A stretch of DNA of 64,000 bases from Tetrastigma voinierianum (Eukaryota > Streptophyta > Magnoliopsida > Vitales > Vitaceae): contig JAEQBH010000897.1 of assembly GCA_016808115.1 (NCBI GenBank), forward strand, positions 682,001-746,000. Reading direction: 5' to 3'. Made by a program: the position numbers and the translations under genes. Position 1 is the stretch's first letter; each line of letters begins with the position of its first letter. Shown piece after piece: positions 21,696 to 33,820 of the stretch. The notes beneath the pieces are model-generated. The model saw only the letters and a list, made by a program, of their open reading frames with translations, did no database searches and was not told the origin of the DNA.

Positions 21696-24093
21696 TGTAA
21701 AACTCGGGAAAAATTCAATTTTTTCTCAATAAGGGTAAAACGGTAATTTTGGTTGAAAACTGGAAATTTTCTAGATCTCCGATGACAAAATGGACTTCAC
21801 CATTGAATTCGTCTTGCGAAATCTAGTTACCCTGTCGAATTTCGTCAAATTCCGAGATGATCGAAATTTCATGTTTTTCGAGGCATCGTGCTCGCAAGAC
21901 ACATGATCGCGTAGATGCCATGGTACCCTGGGGGAGTGACACATGGCATGATAGCCAGGATGTAGCAAACTTGATTAATGGCTCACATTGAGCCATGTCA
22001 AGTGTAGGATAAAGAAAGAAAGAAACAAGGAAAATGGGAATCGTAGATATGTATAAGGCAGAGCCATGAGCTCCCCACTTTTGGCATCAAAATCTAGTAG
22101 ATAAGAAAGAAGGAAGGAAATAAAGTTAAAATAAGAAAAGAGAAAAAAAGAAAAAAGAAAAAAAAGGAAGTTAAAAAAAATGAAATGATGGAGAGAGAGA
22201 ACAAAAAGAAAAAGAAATTGATAAGACCAAAAAAAAATAAAAAATCGATGGGGGATAAGACCAAATGAAAATGAAGAAAAAAGGGAAGATAAACAAAAAG
22301 AAAGAGAGGGGAGGAAATGAGCAGAGAGGAAGAAAGGGGGAGAAAAGAAAAGGGAGATTTTCCCGACGTTCCGACGGTCGAAGCTCGACGGTCCGAGAAG
22401 AAAAGTTGATCCACGACGAAGCCACGCCAGGTACCAATAACATTTCGAGTTTCACAAACTCCGTGGAGGTAGGAATTGCACTTTGATTATTCTAGCCTAA
22501 AGGCCATTTAATGGCATGGACGCTCTTAAATGAACTAGTCAGATTTAGTCCCAAGATTTTGGGACTGAATATTGAAAATTTTTGGGACTGGTTCTGAGCA
22601 GTCCTGCATCGGTCGAGGTTTGGTTTTAATTTTGACCGATGTTTTCTGTTTTGTTTAGTTTTTCAAGATTACAAAAGAATTTGTTGATGAATGAAAAAAA
22701 ATGGGTCATGGCTGTGAAGGGATCGAGAGGTGCCTTGTTTACGTGGGTCCGAGATTTTGGTCATTTTGTGTGTTATTGCTAAAAAAAAAAAACATGTCAG
22801 GTGTGTAAAAATCATGTTAATAAGGTGTTTCAAGGCATAATAACATTAAAATTAGATGAATGGAAATTATGAGGTAGGAAATATAATTATCTCGAATTTA
22901 TAAATGTTGCATGTAGTTACTTATCATAGCATGAAATGACATAAATATACTTTCATATGCACGGCTATTAAGGGCCAAGCCCGTGTGTGTGCATGGTGTT
23001 GGTTATTCACCATTTTTGGTGAATGTGTGGTGAGTTCGGAAATGGGACAACGTCCAAAATCGAGACTCACGGTTGTGTAAAACAATAATAATAATAAATC
23101 ACGTGTGTTTGGGTGAAGCAAGATGGGGCAGATCCCCAGAAGGTGAAAGACCCAAATTTTATTCTTGGTCAGACATATGTATCCAGCGATGAAAGTTCGT
23201 GAAAGTGTCGTGGCGCGCATCGGCCTCGTGTGGTGAGACTCCCGGAAATTCGCGAACCCAAATAAACACATGGACGATAAAATTCAAATGAATATTGAGA
23301 GTGTCTATCAAAGCTGCGTTTCATCGCGAAACACCAATGACTGGTTTTCACACTTGGCATTGTAGGTGTAAGGGAGTCGGTCGGGACTCGAGTTGTGGGC
23401 ATGACGAGTCTCATCTCATACATGACACGTAATATTCCATATAGAATTGCATTATTTATATGGAATGTGATTGGACGTTTTCATATTTGTCATTGCATGT
23501 GCATTTTAGGTGGGGAGTAGCCCTTATAGGAGAATTTTTCTATCAAGTATCAAGCCACCCTGTCAGGACCCCCTTCGCACGCAGATATGAGACGGTGACT
23601 CCAACGAGCCCGTGATTATGAAGAAGGCATAAAAGGTCTTGATACCTTTGAGTAACATTTTAAAATATTTTGTATAAAAGAATTGTAACTGGGTTCTTTG
23701 GGACTATCAGATAATGGGGCCGTGCATGTAATTATGGTAGTGCGGCCATGATCGGATTCCCAATACTGACTGTAATTAAGCGTTTTATTTTCATATTTTA
23801 GATTTAAATGTGAATGAATGGGTCCCTAGAAGGGATGTATGTTGGGGATATGGACAGATGGATCCTAGCGTGGTCATTACTACTCAAGTGAGACCTTGGA
23901 TTGTTACGTTATGATCGTTATACAGTCAGATATCAAGTGCAGCCTCGAACAAAGGAGACTCTGCTTGATTTTTGTGAAAACATGGATCCCAATAAATGGG
24001 ACACAATAATGTGGTATAGGGTTACCCGAAATCCACAGGAATTCCGCGGGTTGACGGATTGTCAATGGGACCCCCGAGTTTTGGGGTGTCACA
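21696..24093 (+). mobile_element. 5' LTR of the chromodomain-type Ty3/gypsy element
   Basis: A 2398-bp LTR begins TGTAAAACTC and ends TTTTGGGGTGTCACA, followed directly by a tRNA-Met-type primer-binding site. It matches the 3' LTR (28759-30214 plus 42283-43254) along its length with numerous substitutions and small indels. A purine-rich tract (22095-22360) and the segment near GAGAAGAAAAGTTGATCC are shared by both. The ATATG preceding it (21691-21695) corresponds to GTATG at the far end (43255-43259), one mismatch. Confidence 0.92.
22095..22362 (+). repeat. Purine-rich (A/G) tract in the LTR
   Basis: About 270 bp of almost pure A and G with a few T interruptions. The counterpart in the 3' LTR is at about 29090-29420. 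Long frames on the minus strand here (phenylalanine/leucine/serine-rich) are artefacts of this composition. Confidence 0.9.
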
Positions 24094-24096
24094 GCT

Positions 24097-24108
24097 TAGT
24101 ATCAGAGC
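24097..24108 (+). promoter_or_regulatory. Primer-binding site (initiator tRNA-Met type)
   Basis: TAGTATCAGAGC starts four bases after the 5' LTR. It differs by one base from the usual TGGTATCAGAGC complementary to the 3' end of initiator tRNA-Met, which primes minus-strand DNA synthesis. Confidence 0.85.
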
Positions 24109-24551
24109 TTAGGTAAACGACTACCTAGGGAGCTCGGGTGTGGGTATCCACAAGTATGGTCCTGATACTAGCTCGTCTCAGCTAGGCATCAAGAGTCTAG
24201 GTACACGAGTACCGAGGGCTGATGGGTATGGGTCTAGATCATGCATTGTTGTGTTTTACGTGTTTTGTGCTTAACATACTGTGTGATATGTGTGGTGATT
24301 TGTGCGAATAATATACATGGTAGATTGTATATGGAACACTAGGGTTAGAAAACATAACCTTAGGGGTTCGGAAAACAAAATGAACATGATAGTTCGGGAA
24401 CTTATTTGTATTAGTGTCTTGCATATACACCACTAAGGAAAAAGGGATGAACGGTGTAGTTCACGATGTTAAAGTTTATTAGTGGTTGGCATGTGCACTA
24501 CTAGTTAGATTGAGATAGAAATTTGATAACCTTATCATATCCGACACGTGC

Positions 24552-25060
24552 ATGGCTAGTAGAAGAGGATCGCCAGGCGGTATGAGTAACAACTCCACAA
24601 CCACCTGGCTTTTGACAACACTTTCATAGAGATTGTTGTTGCGTTTCGTGGTTCATACCCTTGGCGCAGTAAGTGTCATAGCGCCACCACCGCACGTTAC
24701 AGTGCACTGGGAACCAAAGGGGGGTCAAGTAACCTTTAGATGTTTAAGGTACATCATCTTCCAGCCCTCAAGGGAAGAGGAAACCCAATGGTGGCGGGTC
24801 ATTGTTTTCGATTAGTCGAAAAGGATACGGGCGCTAGTGATAAGAGGAAGGAGAGCCAACCTTTTTCTTGCTCCAGAAGAAGCAGAAGACTTCTACTTCG
24901 CACGAATCTTAGGGACATGGTCGTGGCCACCAAGGCTAAGGCCAAGGTCAATCATTTAGGGGTGCGAGGCACTTCAGTGCTCCTAGTTAGTCGGGGCAGA
25001 GGAAGTGTTACCATTGTCACCACTGACATGAGACCTGGATTGCCCTGAGTGGGGGATCCC
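24552..25060 (+). pseudogene. Gypsy gag remnant with broken zinc knuckle
   Basis: An ATG at 24552 starts MASRRGSPGGMSNNST, which stops after about 25 codons. The frames continue to about 25060 with CYHCHH, a stop in place of the glycine, then HETW at about 25010-25045. That is a CCHC zinc knuckle whose glycine is a stop and whose last cysteine is lost to an indel. The whole gag spans only ~500 bp, well short of the usual 1.2 kb or so, so internal deletions are likely. Gag would form the particle shell and bind the RNA. Confidence 0.7.
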
Positions 25061-25299
25061 AGTTACGAGACACCATAGTCTCAGTCACTGCTGGGATGCA
25101 AAGACGCAGCTTTGTTCTTCTTACCCCAAAGATGGGCCAAGGGAACCGTATCGCCTGTGTCGATTGCCGCCTTCGGGCTTCACATACAGGCTAGAAAGGC
25201 AAGAGTATGGGTTGAGGTTAGGGACAGGGCTTCCAAGCCGGGACTTCGGGGACCCAAGGGCGTGTCTACGCCATTACACCATAGAATGAGTCTGCAGAT

Positions 25300-25600
25300 C
25301 AGTCGGTTATATAGGGTATGTTTCTGCTATCTCGCTTATGGGCAAGGATACTGTTTGATTCCGGTGCATCGCATCGCTGCATCATGTGTGAGAGAATTGG
25401 GCTTAGAGGTTGAGATCTTGGAAAAGCCGTTGTATGTGAGCTCTCCCCTAGGAATTAGGGTGAGTGTGGATCGGATATGTCGGGGTTGTGAGTTAGAGAT
25501 CTCTGGGATTTTACTCACTGTGGACCTAAGGGTCATAGACATGTCGGAGTTTGATGTAATCCTTAGGATGTATTGGTTGACGGCACACTAAGTTGTCATT
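25300..25600 (+). pseudogene. Gypsy protease remnant
   Basis: LFDSGASHRCI at 25351-25383 contains the aspartic-protease active site D-S-G. A frameshift leads into the neighbouring frame, which continues ELGLEVEILEKPLYVSSPLG and ends EFDVILRMYWLTAH, the usual end of the protease and its linker to reverse transcriptase. Stops and a frameshift make it inactive. Confidence 0.8.
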
Positions 25601-25639
25601 GACTGTGATCGTAGGAGAGTTACTACCTACACACAGGAC

Positions 25640-26860
25640 GAGATTTGTATTATGTTTCAAGGGCATAAGCATGATGCTTTACCCCATACTGTATACGACT
25701 CCAAGTGGCATAGACAGTTGATGGGTTGGCTAGCAAGCCTTACCCTAGAGGAAGAGGTGAGACAAGAAATGAGTCTACCTCGGGTAGTTTACGAGTATGA
25801 GGATGTTTTTTCGGATAAGCTACCGAGATTACCTCCATAGAGGGATGTAGACTTCTACATTGAGTTACACCCTGGTACGTCGCCCATTTCTATGACTTCT
25901 CATAGGATGGCACAGATTGAGTTGCAGGAAATCAAGGTCCAACTGCAGGGATTGCTCGATAAGGGCTTTATTAGACCGAGAACTTCACCATGGGGCTCTG
26001 GGTTCTGTTCTGAAAAAGAAGAAGGACGAGGCAGCCCCGTATTGATTATCGATAGTTGAACAGGGTTACGATCAAGAATCGGTATCCATTACCGAGGATT
26101 GATGGCTTGTTTGATTAGTTGAGAGGGGCGCGAGTCTACTCCAAGATAGATATTCTCATCGGATACCATCAGTTGAGAGTTAGGGAGGTTGATATCCCTA
26201 AGATATCGTTTAGGACACGGTATGGGCATTTCGAGTTCACAGTGATGCCCTTCGGGTTGACGAATGTGTCAGCAGCATTCATGGATCTCATGCATAGGGT
26301 ATTCCAACCCTACTTAGATCAGTTTGTTGTGGTCTTTGTTGATAACATTTTGATCTACTCCCAATCTGAGGATAAGCATGAGGATCATTTGCGGATTGTT
26401 CTCCAGACACTCAAGGACCATCAGTTGTATGCTAAGTTCAGAAAATGTGAATTTTGGTTTACTGAGGTGAAATTCTTGGGACACGTCGTGTCGGCTTCAA
26501 GTGTGTCAGTAGACCCTGAGAAGGTTGAGGCTGTTATGAGTTGGGAGAGGAAGTAGAAGTCGGAGTCTTGAGATCGTAGTTTCTTAGGATTTGCAGGGTA
26601 TTACAGGAGGTTTATTGAGGATTTCTCCCGGCTAGCAGAACCTATGACTAATTTCACCCGGAAGGGGGTTAAGTTTGAGTGGAATGACTTGTGTGAGAAG
26701 GCATTCCAAGAGTTGAAAAGGAGGCTTACTTCAACTCCTATTCTGATAGTCCTAGAACAGGGACAGAGGTACACGGTGTACTGTGACGCCTCTAGGGAAG
26801 GACTGGGATGTGTCTTGATGCAGTCCGAGAGGGTTGTAGTTTATGGTTCGAACGGCTAAA
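25640..26860 (+). pseudogene. Gypsy reverse transcriptase and RNase H start
   Basis: Linker (25652-25840, ending FSDKLPRLPP, stop), RT fingers and palm (25841-26556), then RNase H (26572-26860). The palm contains SKIDILIGYHQLRV and PFGLTNVSAAFMDLM. The catalytic box reads VVFVDNILIYS where the family has two adjacent aspartates; here the second is asparagine (GAC to AAC), which would abolish polymerisation. RNase H begins ITSTPILIVLEQGQRYTVYC (residues after a K-A-FQELK segment) with the catalytic DAS. Stops at about 25838, 26058 and 26554 and frameshifts near 26000 break the frame. The reaction would be copying the element RNA to DNA. Confidence 0.9.
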
Positions 26861-27560
26861 GGGCCAAAGCGAGTGCCACGTGATGCAGGTTGGCGGCCGT
26901 TGTCTTTGCCTTAAAGATTTGGTACTTGCCTTCATGATGAGCAATTTAAGGTATTTTTGGACCCACGAGTCACAAAGTATGTTTTCACACAGCGGGGCCT
27001 CGGCGTGGGCCAACACAGGATGGATGGAGTATCACGGAGGACTGAGCTCGCTTTGCATTACCATCACCGTGCAAGAAGCGAATGTAGTGGTTGATGCACT
27101 GGATCATAATTCACGAGGGGAGTCTTGGCTGAGTAACTTCAGGGAATGGCGGATGTGTAGTATGTGGAGACAGTTTAGGGCTGCGATACGGTGGTGAGCT
27201 CGAGGGCGTTAGGGAGTTTGGTAGCTACGCCGTCCACAGTGAAGCGTGGTGATTAGTCGGGGTCGAATCTGAATATTGTCCGTCGGGGGGCCCAGGAATG
27301 CGGTCGGGTATGGGTGAGCGGGGTTGGGTATCACAAATGGTAGTCTTCGGTATAGGGGATTGGTTGTGGTTCCCTAGTTGACCGACTTGAGAGAGGAGAT
27401 CCTCCGGGAGTTCCCTTTGCTCCCGTTTCTTTGTACATCAGGAAATGGCGCAGATGTCACAGGAGATCTTCATCGCTAGTATTGGGCGAGATGACGACAC
27501 GTTATATATTTTGTTCAACGATGTCTCACGTGTTAGTAGGTCAAGGCTAAGCATCAGAAT
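26860..27560 (+). pseudogene. Gypsy RNase H end and integrase zinc-binding region
   Basis: This part is badly degraded: frames change every 50-150 bp. A fragment EANVVVDAL near 27075 is the typical junction after RNase H, and CLTC with QxKAxHQ remnants near 27520-27555 is the end of the HHCC zinc-binding region that precedes the integrase core. It links the two better-preserved parts on either side. Confidence 0.6.
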
Positions 27561-27599
27561 CCAGCAAGGCTACTCCAGCCTTTAGATGTAGCTGAGTAG

Positions 27600-28645
27600 A
27601 AGTGGGAGCGTGTCACGATGGATTTTGTGACCCACTTGCCATGGACACAGTGGAGGCATGATGCCATATGGGTTATAGTGGACCGGCTCACTAAGTTGGC
27701 ACACTTTCTAGCGATGCGGATGACCTTCACGCTAGAGGAATTTTGCCAGTTGTATATTCGTGAGATTGTCAGGTTACATGGAGTGCCAGTCTCTATCATA
27801 TTGGATAGGGATCCCAGGTTTACGATACACTTTTGGAAGAGTTTCCAAAAGGCTATGGGGACACAGCTGACAATGAGCACGGTGTTTCATCCGCAGACAT
27901 ATGGTTAGTCGGAGAGGACCATACAGGTTTTAGAGGACATGCTGCGAGCATGCTTCCTGGATCTTAAGGGTAGTTGGGAGAAGCACTTACCCTTAGTGGA
28001 ATTCGCTTACAACAACGGTTATAAAGTAGTATTCGAGATAGCACCACATGGGGCTTATATGGAAGGCCATGTCGATCCCCGATTTGTTGGATAGAGGTGG
28101 GAGAGAGCTCCATCACTGGTCTAGATTTGATTCGAGACACCTCTGAGAAAGTGGATTTGATTCGGAAGCGCCTTCTTATGGCTCAGAGCAGACAGAAGAA
28201 CTACGACCACAACCTCTAGGGTTCAAGGTGGGTGATCACGTCTTCTTAAAGGCGATGCCTAAGAGAGTAGTTGGAATTAAACCAAGCGAGGAAGCTAAGC
28301 GCCGCGATATAATGGAAACCTTCGAGATACTCTAAAGGGTGGGCACAGTTGCATATCGGTTGGCGCTACCACCGAGTTTATCAGGTGTCTATGAGGTGTT
28401 CCACGTCTCCATGCTCCGGAAGTATACTCCAAATCCAACTCAAGTGGTGGATTGGGGAGAGATTACTGTTGACATTGATGGGACCTTCGAGGAGGGACCA
28501 GTGCGTATCTTGGATAGCCGAAATCAGGTATTGTGACGCAAGACCGTGTGGCTAGTTAAAGTGTTGTGGCAACACCAAGGAGGGGAGGAGGCAACGTGGG
28601 AACGCGAGGACATGATGTAGGCCACCTATCATTTCCTATTTAAGG
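27600..28645 (+). pseudogene. Gypsy integrase core and C-terminal chromodomain
   Basis: The core begins WERVTMDFVTHLP (first catalytic D), continues IILDRDPRFT (second D) and, after a stop, SERTIQVLEDML (catalytic E); then degraded sequence; then VAYRLALPPSLSGVYEVFHV and SMLRKY. The tail (28455-28645) reads RILDSRNQVL, stop, RKTVWLVKVLWQHQGGEEAT, WEREDMM: a chromodomain-like module that targets integration in chromoviruses. Stops TGA (for CGA) and TAG (for CAG) are single C-to-T changes. LTR length, tRNA-Met site and chromodomain suggest the Tekay/Del clade; the clade name is inference. Confidence 0.88.
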
Positions 28646-28745
28646 ACGAAGGTACGTGGTGTAATATATGGAACTAAAATGATTACTGCATATGCATGTG
28701 GTTGTGTGTGCTAGTATGTGTGAATTTTGGAAACGAAATTATGTT

Positions 28746-28758
28746 AAGGGGGGAAGAA
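28746..28758 (+). promoter_or_regulatory. Polypurine tract
   Basis: AAGGGGGGAAGAA directly abuts the 3' LTR start (TGTAAAACCTG at 28759). This is the primer for plus-strand DNA synthesis. Confidence 0.88.
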
Positions 28759-30214
28759 TGTAAAACCTGAGAAAAATTCAATTTTTTTCTCAACAATGGG
28801 TAAAACAGTAATTTCGGTAGAAGACTGAGAATTTTCTAGATTTCGGATGACAAAATGGACTACACAGTTGAATTCGTCTCGCAAAATCTAGTTACTCCGT
28901 CGAATTTCGTCGGATTTCGAGACGATCGAAATCTCACGTTTTTCGAGGCACTAGGTGTCAAGTGACACATGACATGATCATATAGATGGCACATGACACC
29001 CTAGGGGAGTGACACATGACATGATAGCCATGTGATGTAGCAAACTTGGATTAATGGCTCACATTGAGCCAAGTGTCAAGTGTATGATAAAGAAAGAAAG
29101 AAAAATTAAGGAAAAAGTGGGAATAAGACAAGTGGCAAGGTAGGAAAGTGGGGCGGGGTGGGGATCAAAATCCGATAGATAAGAAAGAAAGAAGGAAAGA
29201 AACTCAAAATAAGAAAAGGGAAAAAAAAAGTTAAAAAAAATGAAATGATGGCAAGAGAGAGCAAAAAGAAAAAGAAATTGGTGGGGATAAGACCAAAAGA
29301 AAAAAAAAATCGGTGGAGGATAAGACCAAAAGAAAAGGAAGAAAAAAGGGAAGACAAAAAAAAAAAAAAAAAAAAATAGAGGAGGAAATGGCGAAAGAAA
29401 TGGGAGAAAGAAAATGGAATTTTCTGGCGTTAGACCGGTCGGGCACTCGACGGTTCGAGAAGAAAAGTTGATCCACGCGCCGCCAAGCTGCGTGGTGCCA
29501 ATATCTTGGAGTTTACCGTCAAACTCCGTGAAACCAGAAATTTCCCTACTTAAGTTATTTTAGCCTAAAGGTCATGTAATGGCATGGGCGTTCTTTGGCG
29601 AAAATGGCGGCCCACGTGATTTAGTCACAAGATTTTGTGATAGATATTGGAAAATTTTGGGGTAGTTCAGGCGATCCCAGTTAGGTTGAGGTTTGGTTTT
29701 AATCCCGGGGCGTGTCTTCGAGGTTTGTTAGTTTTCGGTATCCACGATAATTTATCGATCAAGATGAAAAAAAAAATGGTTCATGACCGTGAAGGGACCG
29801 AGAGGTGCCTTGTTTATGTGGGTATGAGATTTGGGGCATTTTGTGTGTTATTGCTAAATAAATAAATAAATAAATAACATGTTGTGTGTGAAAAAAAATC
29901 ATGTTAATATATGCTTGCGTGATGTATTAACATGGAATTTGTGATGAATGGAAATTATATGTAGAAAATATAATTATCCGAAATTTATAAATGTTGCATG
30001 TAGCATGACATAGCATGAAATGACATAAATGCATTTCATATGCACAGTAACATCGAGTCAAGTCGGGTGTGTGTGCATGGTGTTGGTTATTCACCATTCT
30101 TGATGAATGTGTAGTGAGCTCGGAAATGGGACAACGTCCAAAATCGAGACTCACAGTTGTGTAAAACAATAATAATAAATCACGTGTGTTTGGATGAAGC
30201 AAGATGGGGTAGAT
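28759..30214 (+). mobile_element. 3' LTR of the chromodomain gypsy element, first part
   Basis: Matches the 5' LTR from TGTAAAAC to the segment GATGGGGTAGAT (5' LTR counterpart about 23120-23133), where the copia element intervenes. The remaining part is at 42283-43254. Summed length 2428 bp agrees with the 2398-bp 5' LTR, which supports the split. Confidence 0.9.
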
Positions 30215-31878
30215 ATGAAGGGTTTCGTGGGAGGTAACGCGCGTGCTTGTGGAAATACAAAAAAATCCCAACCAAAATCCATCCGGGACCCACTAGTAGC
30301 ATCGAAACCAGGTTAATAGTAAAGAGAGGGTGTAGGATTACCTTGTGTGGTTCAAAAGCGGGCGGTGGTCGATTTGACTTTAGATCGAGAAGCGGGCTAA
30401 GTCTGGAGTCAGCCTCCCCAACGGTATCCACACGAAGGCGAAGCCGACAACCTCGAAGCGTCTCGCGACGGTCCGGTCTTGTGATCCCAATCCGAAGAGG
30501 AAGCCAAAACCCGGGTCTCTCAATCTCTAGAACACTTTCTTTGGAGATGAAAGAACACACATGGCCTCTTTCTCATGAACTCACTTTCTCTCAAAAGGAG
30601 CATCAATCATTAGGGTTTCCATAAGGTTCCTTATATAGGAAAACCCTATCCTGTGAAATGACCAAAATACCCTTCGCTCTAAGTGATGATAGGTTACACG
30701 CATCCCCATGCGTTATGGTGAGTTTCCACACTGCCCAAAGCCGAGGTAGAAGCCCAAACTATTGTCTCTCTAAGTGACGGCTTTCGAACCCAGGATTCCA
30801 CTAATCTCGTGACATTTCATTCATGAGAATTAACTCTCTCATTATTTGGATCACATCAGGTCGTTTATATCGGCCCACACTCTTTAGTGTGTGACCCATT
30901 AGGTTCGGTTATGTTGGCCACTTGATTCAACTATTGAATTAATGAGTCAAGATTGGTATCTGACATCCTGACCCCCCCGATTATTGGGAGGTGATACATT
31001 TGCATACCTTTCCATAGACAAATCTGGAGTACAGTCGTCCTTTCACCAAACTATACCCCTACTTGGTTTAGAGTATGGACAATTGTGTAGCTCCCCACTA
31101 GATTGGCTATGCCACACCTAGTGAAGTGATATTTATCTTGTCTGAGATTCATCGCTCGACCTTTATGCCTTGAAGACCTCCTCGAGACATTTCCTCGTCC
31201 AGTTCATGAGTAATGATTCCAACAAGAGGCCTTAGGTATACTCTCCCTTTGTTGGGAGTGGTGAATCCTTTGTTGGCTACTCAATTACCTCCGAACACCT
31301 CAAACTATACCCAATTCTCATCCAATGAGCGACCCCCTGAGAGGCAACGTGGATTAAGGTCTAAGTATAGGATCATCATCCAAGATATCCTTGAACACCT
31401 CAAGTCTAAGGATACTTGCACCATTGCTATGATGAGACAATCATCTACATTTAAATAGATGATCCCACCTTGATTGTCTCATTATAGGTCTCGATGTACT
31501 TAGCTACTCTTAGCAAGCATCCCTGAAATGACTCATTAACTCTTGATCCACGAGTTTATAAAGATCCCTATGATTGATCAATCAAGGGAGTATGACAGTA
31601 ATATGAAATACTGTTCGGATCAACAATGTCTGTCTTGTTGATCTATGACTAAGCAATTTAGACATAACATAATTGCACATGATAGGAATCTTATTATCAT
31701 GATCTCATCATGATTTCCTTCATGCTATGCTATGTATCACGGACTTCATTAATTCGATTAAAGATCTATATCAATTCAACGTATGAATACCAAATTAACG
31801 AAGAAGCCTTACATATTAAATAATATGTTACGCGTACAATAAGTGCTAATGGCGATTGCCTTTGAACCTTCTCTAACG
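30215..31878 (-). mobile_element. 3' LTR of the Ty1/copia element (minus strand)
   Basis: Bounded on the left by the gypsy LTR and on the right by the end of the copia coding region. On the minus strand it starts CGTTAGAGAAGGTTC (ancestral TGTTAGAG, compare the other copy at 42282) and ends CCCTTCA. A minus-strand TATA-like CTATATAAGG is near 30640. It contains stretches usual in plant copia LTRs. Flanking sequences (TATCT left, GGATC right on the minus strand) both derive from the gypsy LTR segment GGGGATCTG, so a short GATC(T) duplication with a mutation is likely. Confidence 0.82.
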
Positions 31879-31959
31879 AGACTCCAGCATACTTCAAAAC
31901 CAATTGCCCTTGTATCTCATACCATAGGTTACAACGTGTGAATCGTACTTCTTTTAAGG

Positions 31960-32453
31960 AAGTGGCTTAGTCAAGGGATCAACAATATTTTGATCAGTGG
32001 GTATTTTCTCTATCTTTACATCATTCACCTTGATGATCTCTGCTCAGTGGTATCCTCCACAAGTACGTGTTTGGACCTTTGATGAGACCGTGGTTCCTTA
32101 GCTTGTGCTATGGCTCCATTGTTGTCACAATACAAAAGTATCAGATGAACAATGCTAGGTACCACTCCTAGTTCAGTAATGAACTTCTTTATCCAAACCG
32201 CTTCTTTAACCGCTGAAGCTACGATGTACTCTGATTCAGTTGTAGAATAGGCAGTCGTTTCTTGTTTGGAACTCTTCCAACTGACTGCTCCACCATTCAA
32301 TGTGAACACGTAACCTGACTGAGATTTGGAGTCATCTCTATAAGATTGGAAATTGGCATCACTATACCCTTTAAAAATAAGATCCCCATCTCCATAGATC
32401 AAGAATACATCCTTAGTCCTTCTCAAGTACTTAAGGATATTTTTGAAAACCAC
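31960..32453 (-). pseudogene. Copia RNase H
   Basis: A minus-strand frame of 142 codons reads FKNILKYLRRTKDVFLIYG, then GYSDANFQS (catalytic D), QSGYVFTLNGGAVSWKSSKQ, TTESEY (catalytic E) and YCDNNGAIAQ (catalytic D). A frameshift follows near 32030, after which KIPTDQNIVDPLTKPLP marks the usual end of the copia polyprotein (about 31965-32010). It degrades the RNA strand during reverse transcription. The catalytic residues appear intact, but the frame is isolated by stops. Confidence 0.9.
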
Positions 32454-33110
32454 CTAATGACCCATTCTCGGGTCTGATTGGTATTTGCTCGTGACACTCA
32501 GAGCATATGATACGTCGGGTCTAGTACATAACATAGCGTACATGATTGATCCTATAGCCGAAGCATATGGTATCATATTCATGCGTGTCCTCTCATCTTA
32601 TGTCGGAGAACACAGAGACTTCGAGAGCATGATCCCACCAACCATGGGGATATATCCTCTCTTGGATTGCTCCATGCTAAACCTCTTTAGCATCTTGTCT
32701 ATGTATGTAGACTGTGAAAGACCAAGCAACCTTTTAGTTCTATCTCTATAGATCTTTATCCCCAATATATAGGTCACTTCTCCAAGGTCTTTCATGGAGA
32801 AATTCTTGGATAACCAAATTTTGACGAATTGTAGTATTGAGACATCATTTCCTATCAGAAGTATGTCATCCACATACAAGACTAGGAATACGACTGGACT
32901 TCCATTTGTCTTCTTATATACACAAGGTTCATCCAGATTTTGTGAGAAACCAAACTCTTTGATTGTCTCATCAAATCGGATGTTCCAACTCCTAGATGCT
33001 TGCTTCAACCTATAAATGGATCTAAATTTTGCATGCTTTGTGCCACTTCGGATATAGGCCTTCGAGGTTGTGTCATACACCTCCTTAGTCGGGTTTCAAT
33101 GAGGAAAGTT
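32454..33110 (-). pseudogene. Copia reverse transcriptase, C-terminal half
   Basis: A 160-codon frame (32598-33080) includes FRSIYRLKQASRSWNIRFDE, LVLYVDDILLIGNDVSI (intact YVDD catalytic box), FSMKDLGEVTYILGIKIYRD and GLSQSTYIDKMLKRFSM. The segment connecting to RNase H (32454-32597) needs a frameshift. The polyprotein is otherwise broken upstream (33.1-33.8 kb). This copy is better preserved than the other elements here. Confidence 0.92.
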
Positions 33111-33820
33111 GTCTTCACATCGAATTCCATATCTCATAATCTGCCAATGGCGGCGTGGCTATAAATTCTTATGGATTTAAGCATAGCTCTTAGGCGAAGA
33201 ATCTCGTCATAATTAACTCCTTGTTTTTGGCGGTAACCCTTAGCCATAAGCCCTAGCTTTATAGGTAATCACATTACCTTCCATGTAATCTTCTTGAGAT
33301 CCATTTGCACCGCATGGGTTTTATCCTTAGTGGATAAACGAAAGTCCGCAGCTTGGTTGGTACCCATGGAATCCGTCTCGACTATGGCCTTTAGCCATTG
33401 ATCGGAACTTCTGACTGATCGGAGATTCTTACGTGAGTAGTTGGCTCATCATTTTCTATGAGCAATACGTTCTTTTGTTTGCTAATGAAAAATCCATATC
33501 TCTCTGGGACATAACGTATCCTTCTTGTCCGACGAAACACTTGTGTTTTAGAAGAATCAGCTATTAATTCATCATCATGAATTACGACCGGAGTTCAATC
33601 AGGATGAGGCAAGCGTGCATTGAGCATCTTGAACTTCACTTTGCTCCACTTTGCTCCTACTTTCTTCTCTCAAGAGAAACTCTTTCTCTAAGAAGATAGC
33701 ATGCTTTGAAACAAACAACCTTTGCTCCAAAGTGTTGTAGAATTGATATCCCATTGTTTCTTTAGGATATCCTACAAACAGACACTTATCAAACTTAGCT
33801 TCAAGCGTATCTGATATTGT
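33111..33820 (-). pseudogene. Copia integrase tail and RT N-terminal part, degraded
   Basis: On the minus strand this interval contains short matches to the region between the integrase core and RT, but stops and frameshifts occur every 30-100 bp. It has the right length and position for the missing part of the polyprotein. Confidence 0.6.

Noticed and set aside
22094..22486. Long open frames on both strands (106, 94 and 73 codons) near the LTR purine tract
   Set aside because: They translate a nearly pure A/G (or T/C) tract into lysine/arginine or phenylalanine/leucine/serine runs, and similar frames occur at the same place in the other LTR.
30247..30624. 125-codon + strand frame and 126-codon minus frame as host genes
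   Set aside because: They lie entirely within the copia LTR (30215-31878) and have no recognisable domain.
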